From positions 5,943,518 to 6,007,517 of the forward strand of contig OU696570.1 in assembly GCA_916048095.2 (NCBI GenBank): a stretch of DNA of 64,000 nucleotides. Reading direction: 5' to 3'. Numbering within the stretch: position 1 is the stretch's first letter; each line of letters begins with the position of its first letter. Origin of the DNA: Sacculina carcini (taxonomy: Eukaryota; Arthropoda; Thecostraca; Sacculinidae). Below the pieces are notes generated by a model, which ran no database searches, was not told where the DNA came from, and saw nothing but the letters and a program-made list of their open reading frames with translations. The position numbers and the translations under genes were made by a program. Positions 57,300 to 64,000 of this stretch are shown here, piece by piece.

Positions 57300-57420
57300 A
57301 AACAGGACACGTGAAGATTATAGCGACTCGGTGGATAGTCACCGCACATCCCCGGGCTAGATACCGGGGATGCCGAGTTGTAAGTCCGAGCCTAATGTCC
57401 GAGTAGAATGCTCCATATTC
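57300..57420 (-). repeat. tRNA-like SINE relic, second copy
   Basis: On the minus strand an anticodon-arm-like CGGACTTACAACTCG is followed by a strong T-arm (ATCCCCGG ... CCGGGGAT around TATCTAGC) and GTGCGGTGAC as a 3' acceptor-like strand. The anticodon region resembles that of the relic at 26095-26170 (both valine-like). Confidence 0.35.
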
Positions 57421-57483
57421 TACGCCACCATCAGTGGAGTAAATACCTTCACAGCCGTAGCGACCGCTCCCGCACCACCGGTC

Positions 57484-57499
57484 GGGGGGGGGGGGGGGG
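57484..57499. repeat. G-run of 16
   Basis: Uninterrupted run of 16 G bases. Its length is likely variable or mis-assembled. Confidence 0.95.
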
Positions 57500-58070
57500 C
57501 GAGGAGTAAAGGGCATCGTTACCTCACGCACTATATTAAAATTTATCATAACGTTGCGCATAAAAGTATCTTATGTCCCCAGAAGACCGAGGAGCTGCTA
57601 GTGACTGCATTTTCTCAAAGTCGGACCTCAATTAAAAAGGTGCTTTATTTATAATCGGCCCCAAATATTGTTTTCGGAGGGGGCACCATAAGAGCTCGCT
57701 ACGGCTCTGATATCTTATTGGTACAAACGGCGGCTAAATATGTCCACAGCAACGACAACAATAAACAATATGTGTGTATAAATAGTTTGATGTAAAAGCC
57801 AGGAAAACCAGCGTATGCTGTGATATATGATGCGTGTGTGCGTATGTGTGTCTGTGTGTACACATGAATCCACGCTATGTTAAATTTGCACAGATTCATG
57901 CATATGTATGCGCACGATCACAATTGATTGGCACATATGAGTAATGCTATATGAGTAATGAGTAATGCTGGCACCACAGCAACGTCTTCCAGCCAACTGA
58001 TGCACGCTCAACAAATAACAAATAGCAAACAACAAACGTCCTGTCGTTAACCTCACACAGCCAGGGTCAC
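57500..58070. other. Intron stretch near PRPF6 donor
   Basis: A GGGGGCACCATAAGAGCTCG motif at 57677 resembles a MITE right end. Otherwise no signal. Confidence 0.4.
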
Positions 58071-58074
58071 TGAC

Positions 58075-58238
58075 CTGGGCGTGGGAGCGCTGGCGCGCGC
58101 CTTGGCCAGCAGCTTGCGCGCGCGCTCAAACTCGCTGTTTTCTGACTCGAGCTTGACAGCCGCCAGCCAAATGTCCTCCGAGTTGGCGTTGGCCTGAAAC
58201 GCCAGCGACAGAATGGCACGCGCCGCCGGCACATCGCC
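58075..58238 (-). CDS. PRPF6: PRPF6 exon (HAT-repeat segment, middle)
   Basis: This second visible PRPF6 exon encodes 54 codons plus two bases and reads [10 protein letters not shown] at its start and [13 protein letters not shown] at its end, following the family's HAT-repeat sequence without gaps. The acceptor is a TAG at 58241-58239 after a pyrimidine/CA-rich stretch. The donor is AG followed by GTCAGT at 58074-58069. The final AG of the exon needs an A to complete an arginine codon, and that A is the first base of the exon at 6099. No stop or frameshift is present. The HAT repeats here act as a scaffold joining U5 and U4/U6 snRNP proteins in the nucleus (family knowledge). Confidence 0.95.
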
Positions 58239-58270
58239 CTACACACACCCACACACGCCCCAGTGACTAC

Positions 58271-58449
58271 CAATGGCAGCGCCAGGGGGATTTGAGGGAC
58301 TGAGGTTCCCCCACCCGAACATGTTTAAAGCCTCCTCAAATCCTGAACATGAGCATTTCGAGTGTAACTCCTCATGTTTCGCAAAACCCCGCATCATTTT
58401 TCTTAGCCCTCCCTCAGCCCCACCCAGAAAAATCCTGGCGCCGCCACTG
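58271..58449. mobile_element. GGCGCCAGG-family MITE, uninterrupted copy
   Basis: The left end is CAATGGCAGCGCCAGGGGGA. The right end reads inward CAGTGGCGGCGCCAGGATTT. Target duplications gtgactac (58263-58270) and atgactat (58450-58457) match at 6 of 8. Length 179 bp. It lies 33 bp upstream (gene sense) of the PRPF6 exon at 58075-58238. It is the uninterrupted sister of 13907-16216. Confidence 0.8.
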
Positions 58450-58459
58450 ATGACTATCA

Positions 58460-59965
58460 ATCAAATACTGCAATTATGTGGATGTATCACCTGTATAGTG
58501 AACCACCGCCTAATCGACGCATACGTACTGAAAAATACTCAATAGACATACGTATTTTAACCTGCTGTCGTACTTGCAAGACATACATACCCTGCATCGA
58601 TCTCATACGGTAGTTAACATGAAAGTGTGTAATATCATACGTATTGTTAACAAACACACAATTCAACGCGCGCATACACACACACTCAAGTCGTTCATTT
58701 CAACCGCCATATATTGAGATACTCGGGACAGAAAAGTATAGAATAAGTTGGTTGTTGTTGGTTCTAGTTTGTATATCGTAAACCACGAATCGAATGTCCT
58801 AATCGTATGTAAATAAGTCCAAATATATATAGTTGTAATATATAGAGCAAACTATACCCTCGCGTGTATATATGTGTGTTGTGTGTGTTGAACGCCTCTG
58901 GTGTTGAGAAAGCTGAGTATGCCCCAGTTTAGCCACTCGTCAATTCATAGACATCCAAATTACCAAGGGTAATTAATATAGAAAAATAGTGCGGTCAGGT
59001 ACGTTATACGCTACCAACGTAATTCTTATCGTGAAAACAGATGTGTGTTGGCAAGGCCGATTGTAATAGCCCCTTAACAGCAGATAACATTGAATCGAAA
59101 CGTTCCTATGAATCGAAACCATTCATGTATGCTACCAAGGGGCGAAAGACCATTGCAATCAAGATGCAGTCACGATGTCAAGATCTGAGCACCGCAGGAG
59201 AAAAGAGTCGAGGGTGTCGTGTGGAACGCGTCACGAAAACAAGAGTAGTGTCAATCAAGCTGACTTATGCAGGCCCATACACCGGCTGAACGACAACCCG
59301 CTATTTGCAACCGGGCGTGCAACATTACACAGATACACGTACGCATGCAATATGTACTACCCCAGAGATCTGTGCCATGCACAGCGATAAAAGTGTATTA
59401 CGGTGACATCAATGAGCAATGACGCAAGCGAAATGAGCATGGTGTTGTACACAATCAACCAAATAACCACAAAGACACATGTTTTGTCATGTACCGTTAA
59501 AGAGAGCAAGCATGATTGATCCGCACTATTGCAAACTTCGTTCTGCGTAGAACCCAATCAGTACCATGTCAGTAAGGGACTAACAACAAATAATTGATAA
59601 AAATGTACTGCACGAAAACGAGGATACGCGATAAATGCATAAGCGGACTCATAAATGGATAAGGATAAGCATGTCAGTAAGATTTGAAGCATATGCTTTG
59701 ATGGACAGTTCAGTGGGTTGCACTATATGTTGCACGCACGCCACTCATTGTCAGGGGATGACGCAAGCCCGCCACTATCAATCATTTAAATCACTTGAGA
59801 CAAGTGCGCAAATAAACATGCACCCGAACACAACACACACACACACACATGTACATATACACTGGCACAATTAACGGCACAAACATTTAACCAACCAGAA
59901 CACAACCAAAACCAAGCTAGCAACAAAACAGCAACATAATCGAATAGTTCGCTACAGCAAGACAA
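58460..59965. other. PRPF6 intron, nothing recognised
   Basis: Small CA tracts (59829-59850). No coding domain. Confidence 0.5.
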
Positions 59966-59968
59966 ACT

Positions 59969-60055
59969 TATTATTATTAATATTAATTACAGGCAAATCC
60001 AATAGCATGAGAAGAGTGCAAGCGCTATTACCACCCTGCGGTGGCCCCATGTACC
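59969..60055 (-). mobile_element. Dispersed 3'-end repeat (GGCAAATCC family), copy 4
   Basis: (TTA)n tail then TTACAGGCAAATCCAATAGC, AGAGTGCAAGCGCTATTACC and GGTGGCCCCATGTACC; closest to copy 1 at 33871. Confidence 0.6.
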
Positions 60056-60059
60056 TAAA

Positions 60060-61300
60060 GCGTCCACTAGATGTATGTTAAACGCAAAGGTTCGAACGGG
60101 CAGCAATTTAACAAAATTATCCACGTATATCATGCAACTGAAAACGGTATCACTCAGCTTATAGCAGCCGCCACAGAAGATGGCAACATACAGACATACA
60201 GACAGAGCGGCGAGCTGCTGCACAGCAGACCGTCACTATAAAACAGTGATTCTCGACCTTTTTTCATTACGATACTCCTGAAAAAGATTGTTCTGTTCTT
60301 GCACTCCTGGAATTCTATTTTTTTGTCCAAGGATAAAATTGTGTACATCCGGCAGTTTCGTAATTAGACGCCGAAAAGATGTTCTGCAACGACTGGTCTA
60401 GAACGAACATCTCGGGAGTCCGGTTCTGCTCGATGATTTGACGTTCTCATCCACCAGGATCAAGCCATCGTCAATATAGATATGAAAGAAGAACCAAAAA
60501 TGAAAATCCTATTAACTAGGGACTTTCCATGGCCTTGTCTACCTAATCATTTGAACATTGGCTTCCAATCTCCTTGAAATACATAATATCCTTTAAAGTG
60601 AAAAACGTAATGTAACTAAACAAATACCTTGGACGTTACCGCCCTGCTTCTCGCATTCCCAAGAACACATCGCTGGAAACCACAGTCCTGCACGTGATCT
60701 GTACCCACGCGTTGTTCAAGAGCAACGGGGCAACCCAAATCAAGGAAATAACGCCGGAAAATACCACCGATCGCGAACATTTGAGCCCGGATTAAGTCAG
60801 CGAACAATAACACTACATCACGACACCGCAATTCTTCCACATTTCCGATAAAAGATTTGAGATCAAGAAAACTCCGGAAATTATCAGGAGACGTGTAGTG
60901 TTATAGCTAGCAGACGCGGACCTCGTGTGTCATTGCCATCATTGTCTGTGATGTGTCTCCGTAAATTTACCCCATACAAATCAACTTCATAAACTTAGCA
61001 CGTCTGAGCAGACCGTGGGTTGAATATATGCTGACAAATTCTCAATTGACACTCACCGCCAAAATGAGTTGCAGAGGCGTCAGAAGGTTGTCAAAAAAGA
61101 GATAAAACCAAGAGAAAGATGGACAAAATATTAAAGGCCTAATAGAAACGTCAGTAAACTAGAACGCTCCGAAACTACTGGATTTCTCAGTGAGGAGTGG
61201 TTGATGCTAATCATTACTGAAACTATTTCAGCTCATAACGGGAATATTCCGCGCCCATTCCCCCCCCCACTTGCCCTCAATAAAAACTACGTTGTCATAG
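60060..61300. other. PRPF6 intron; one hAT-like left end and an unassigned minus frame
   Basis: CAGTGATTCTCGACCTTTTT at 60244 resembles a hAT left end; no right end found. A minus-strand frame (60616-60840) reads RCRDVVLLFADLIRAQ among other things; I do not recognise it. Confidence 0.4.
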
Positions 61301-61308
61301 CAACTCAC

Positions 61309-61402
61309 CGCCATCCATTTCGACTTGGCGCCCATCAGCCACAGCACCTCGGCACGAGGACAATGCAACACAGCCTGTTGTAACAAGCTCTCCAAGCTCT
61401 CT
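61309..61402 (-). CDS. PRPF6: PRPF6 exon (HAT-repeat segment, upstream of the two below)
   Basis: This is the 5'-most visible exon of pre-mRNA processing factor 6, a nuclear U4/U6.U5 tri-snRNP bridging protein built of HAT (half-a-TPR) repeats. It encodes 31 codons after one split base, including the signature [15 protein letters not shown], which I recognise as nearly identical to the same stretch of animal PRPF6. On the minus strand a CAG acceptor precedes position 61402. A GTGAGT donor occupies 61308-61303 and leaves phase 0, which fits the next exon starting with GDVPAAR. The preceding exon is not seen between here and the window end, so the upstream intron is longer than 2.5 kb. Codon use is GC-rich, unlike the surrounding intron. 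Confidence 0.93.
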
Positions 61403-61566
61403 CTGCATGCACACACACACGCACACACACACATTAGTGAACTCAATCTAACAGTGAATTAGTTGACTAGAAATCACTTGAATTTACCATGAATGTGGAA
61501 ACTTAATTCACAAGAACAAAGTCGGTGTTATCAGTGAACGTAGGTTTGTCTGTGTGTCTGTATATC

Positions 61567-61577
61567 AGTGTGTGTGT

Positions 61578-61622
<45 letters not shown>

Positions 61623-61628
61623 TGTGTA

Positions 61629-61668
<40 letters not shown>

Positions 61669-61670
61669 TA
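61567..61670. repeat. (GT)n microsatellite
   Basis: Long GT tract with GTAT interruptions. Confidence 0.95.
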
Positions 61671-61726
61671 TGCGAGAGATATAAGATGTTCACACATGCT
61701 AACTTAGCATGCATGCATACACGCAC

Positions 61727-62115
61727 ACACTAATACCAAAATAAACAGGATTGAAAAAAAATGTAGAAAAACATACACACAGAAACATGAGCACACAAAC
61801 ATATACATACAGGGACATACACACACATATATACATAAACACACAAACACATACACCAAAATTCAAACACTCACATAAGCGCATACAAAGAGAAACATAC
61901 TAACACAAATATGGAGAAAACATGAGCACATTGGCACACATAAAAACATACAGACACAAACACGCGCATATACACACAAGAACACATATAACACATAAAA
62001 CACAAATACACACAAACATAAACACAAATGCACACAAATACACTTTCACACAGAAACACAGGCACAGACGCACAGAAACACAAGCACACACACACACACA
62101 CACACATACACACCA
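61727..62115. repeat. Degenerate (ACACAYA)n simple-sequence block
   Basis: About 390 bp of cryptically simple ACA/CATA repeats. The open frames on both strands are artefacts of this composition. Confidence 0.85.
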
Positions 62116-62431
62116 AGGACTACTGAATACAGGATGTACAAGGCCCGATGTCATCGAGCGGAGGAGAGTATAGTTTGTGTTGCAGGCAGAGTTTGTGAGA
62201 ATTGGGTCGCTCTTCATTGAACAGAGGTGCTGTATCTAGCTCAGCGCGTGCAAACGCTCAATTGTGATTGGTTGAAAGAAGTATTGTCAGCCAATTTGCG
62301 TTAGAATCATGCAGCCTGATCTTGAAATGACAGTTGGTGTGTGCTTGTGTTTGTCTCGTTGCTGTGTAAACACGTTGAAATCAGTGTTATTGCTTGCATT
62401 AATTGGTCGTTGTTGATTTTGTGCGTTCGAA

Positions 62432-62599
62432 ATGCCGAACAAGTGTGGTCTTGTGAACTGCTATGGAAATTACTGCGAGGTGCCGAGTGTTTCGAATATC
62501 AAAACTGGGACAAACGTTTTCTTCAAAAGGAACTGTGAAATTTTCTCCAGAAGGATACCATCACTTCATTTGATGTCTTCAGACCTGTATAGTATATGT
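62432..62599 (+). pseudogene. THAP zinc-finger start, truncated
   Basis: An ATG in context CGAAATG begins MPNKCGLVNCYGNY, the classic opening of a THAP C2CH zinc-finger domain (M-P-x-x-C-x-x-x-x-C). The following VFRISKLG, where a VFRFPK-like motif is expected, is in a different frame, suggesting a one-base shift near 62475. The second zinc half (C-x2-H) is not seen. At 62600 a foldback element begins. THAP domains occur in DNA-binding regulators and P-element-type transposases; which of these this was cannot be decided. Confidence 0.55.
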
Positions 62600-62934
62600 A
62601 AGGCGTACCAAGTGCGGTGAGTGCGACTGCGGCTTGTGGCCAATATGTTCACTTTTCACCATGGCGAAATTTCAGTGGTTTTCAACACAAGACAAGAATT
62701 TATACACAAGTAGCTAGCACCTCACATACTGTGGGGTTATTGGCTAGGCTCAGTGATCTAAATTGACTTAACCTGACCTGACCTCACCTAACCTAGCCAA
62801 GACTAAACCTAGCCGCACAGTATGTTAGGTGCTAGCTACTTGTTGGTGTTGAAAACCACTGAAATTATGCTATGGTGAAAAGTGAACATATTGGCCACAC
62901 GCCACAGTCGCACTCACCGCACTTGGTACGCCTT
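62600..62934. mobile_element. Foldback/MITE with about 140-bp arms
   Basis: The left arm starts AAGGCGTACCAAGTGCGGTG and the right arm, read inward, starts AAGGCGTACCAAGTGCGGTG. Both continue through GTGGCCAATATGTTCACTTT. The short centre is rich in CCTAACC/CCTGACC repeats. It directly follows the THAP-like fragment. Confidence 0.85.
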
Positions 62935-62949
62935 TGACACTACGCTGGC

Positions 62950-63171
62950 CGAGGTGAACATATTACCCTATTGCAGAGTATGGGAGCATGCGGGCGTTTT
63001 TGGTCAATATGTTCATAGGGCAATATTGTAGTACTCCCAAGATTTGGGAGTGTTGTATTTTTGGTAGGATTTCGAGTGGCACGTTACTGAATAATCCATA
63101 CTGGGCCATTTCTCTGTGTATTATCATGAGGTCGCTGCACAAAGGACCTAGCATCTTTATTTCTGTGGCAC
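62950..63171 (-). other. Possible continuation of the minus-strand unidentified frame
   Basis: A minus frame (62963-63175) reads HREMAQYGLFSNVPLEILPK among others. It overlaps the end of the frame above it in another phase. It may be a frameshifted continuation or chance. Confidence 0.2.
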
Positions 63172-63460
63172 TCAAAACACGCGGTCACATACCACCTTGA
63201 ATGCGTAAGGTAGGCGGCCGTTGCTGTTGATAATAATGGTGGTCTTAGCATTAGATTCATCACAGACAACCGCAAGATCGGCCAGGTCTACTGTGGGATA
63301 TTCCATTTTCCAAATCATTTCCCTGTGACAACCACGCATCGCATTGACAAAGAGCGCGTTTGGCTTCACGTTTTTAAAACCGATAATCACCTGAGGTGCA
63401 TGTGAACCTCTGGGTTCATGGAAACTATTAGCAGATCGGTCTGGACAAAAATACAGCTTA
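63172..63460 (-). CDS. Unidentified protein fragment, coding-like
   Basis: The minus-strand frame is open from at least 63460 to a TGA at 63174-63172. It includes QVIIGFKNVKPNALFVNAMR, GCHREMIWKMEYPTVDLADL and DESNAKTTIIINSNGRLPYA. The stretch has balanced, non-repetitive composition and mixed hydrophobic/charged periodicity like a real domain, but I do not recognise a family. The frame stays open upstream of the internal ATG, so the start is unknown. It could be a mobile-element protein or an exon of a host gene upstream of the visible PRPF6 exons. Confidence 0.35.
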
Positions 63461-64000
63461 ATTATATATGGTCAAAAGTGGACTGCTTCTTCAAGGAAGT
63501 CCGCCACCTCTCCCGCTGCCATAAAACACTGCATATGCTACAGCTATGGCAGCTAATGACGGATATATGTGGTTTCAATGGGACTTACATTAGGTGTCCA
63601 TCATGTTTCGTCGTCTGGCAGATGTTTTTCTGAATTGACTTTATAATTTAGAGAAAGCCAGCAGAAAAATGCAGTTCTTCTCCTGACTTATGTGAAGAAG
63701 ATCCGGCTCGCTGATTAATCGCTACAATGTGGTCAGTTTTTGCTTCTGTGTCTGCGTGATATTTCGTTTGTATAATTATGAATGCTCAAGTATAACCTAT
63801 TTTTGAGAAAAGGGATGTATATTCGTTAAAAAACTTAATTATACCATATTTGGTCGCTTTCAATCACAAATGTTCAACTATAATATTATGAGGCAACAAA
63901 TAATTGTGTATGTTACTTCATTCTAGTTCATATTACCTTTAATAAGTGAATTGCGCAAATAATTATCGTATTTACAGCGAAAATTGTGTATTTGTTCATG
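63461..64000. other. Window end, nothing firm
   Basis: AT-rich 3' portion. A minus-strand stretch near 63480-63520 reads GEVADFLEEAVHF before a stop and may belong to the unidentified frame below. Confidence 0.4.

Noticed and set aside
62765..62800. Interstitial telomere-like CCTAA repeats
   Set aside because: Only a few degenerate CCTAACC/CCTGACC units lie in the centre of a foldback; too short and irregular for telomeric DNA.

Overview
This is a piece of an animal nuclear genome, most likely an invertebrate. Genes are split by GT-AG introns, protein-coding exons are GC-rich inside AT-richer flanks, (CA)n/(TG)n tracts are everywhere, and most recognisable reading frames belong to eukaryotic transposons (Ty3/gypsy, L2 and other non-LTR elements, hAT, Tc1, mariner, piggyBac, MITEs, tRNA-derived SINEs). 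I cannot name the species. There is no bacterial, CRISPR or viral genome content.

Host gene frame: nearly the whole window lies inside one minus-strand gene, the U4/U6.U5 tri-snRNP factor PRPF6. Three consecutive exons are visible at 61309-61402, 58075-58238 and 5922-6099. Their phases join exactly, so the intron between the last two is 51,975 nt (6100-58074). The next upstream and downstream exons lie outside the window.

Nested in that intron, on the opposite strand, is an intronless 207-residue four-membrane-span protein gene (18003-18626) with a Kozak start and an AATAAA signal. A degenerate THAP-domain start (62432) and an unidentified minus-strand reading frame (about 63172-63460) lie upstream of the visible PRPF6 exons.

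Transposon layout: 1-3401 a decayed gypsy element that abuts the rest of a Tc1 transposase (3402-4318); 4677-5572 a hAT MITE with another MITE inside; 6305-13744 a hAT element holding a LINE, which holds another insertion, which holds a CsRn1-like gypsy; 13907-16216 a MITE holding a second element, which holds a piggyBac; 20696-21300 a foldback plus two hairpins that share a loop; 21772-24175 an L2 LINE in (TG)n DNA; 26505-28151 a long-inverted-repeat element; 29.7-31.7 kb LINE and unclassified transposon fragments; 36-45 kb several hAT MITEs with readable target duplications and two GC-rich promoter-like islands; 47.1-54.0 kb a SINE, a Tc1/mariner-like relic and a mariner interrupted by a LINE; 56-57.5 kb a minisatellite-bearing open frame and a SINE relic; 58-64 kb PRPF6 exons, MITEs, microsatellites and a foldback.

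The window reads as a record of nested insertions into one very long intron. Every mobile coding region I could recognise is broken. The only apparently intact genes are PRPF6 and the nested tetraspan gene.
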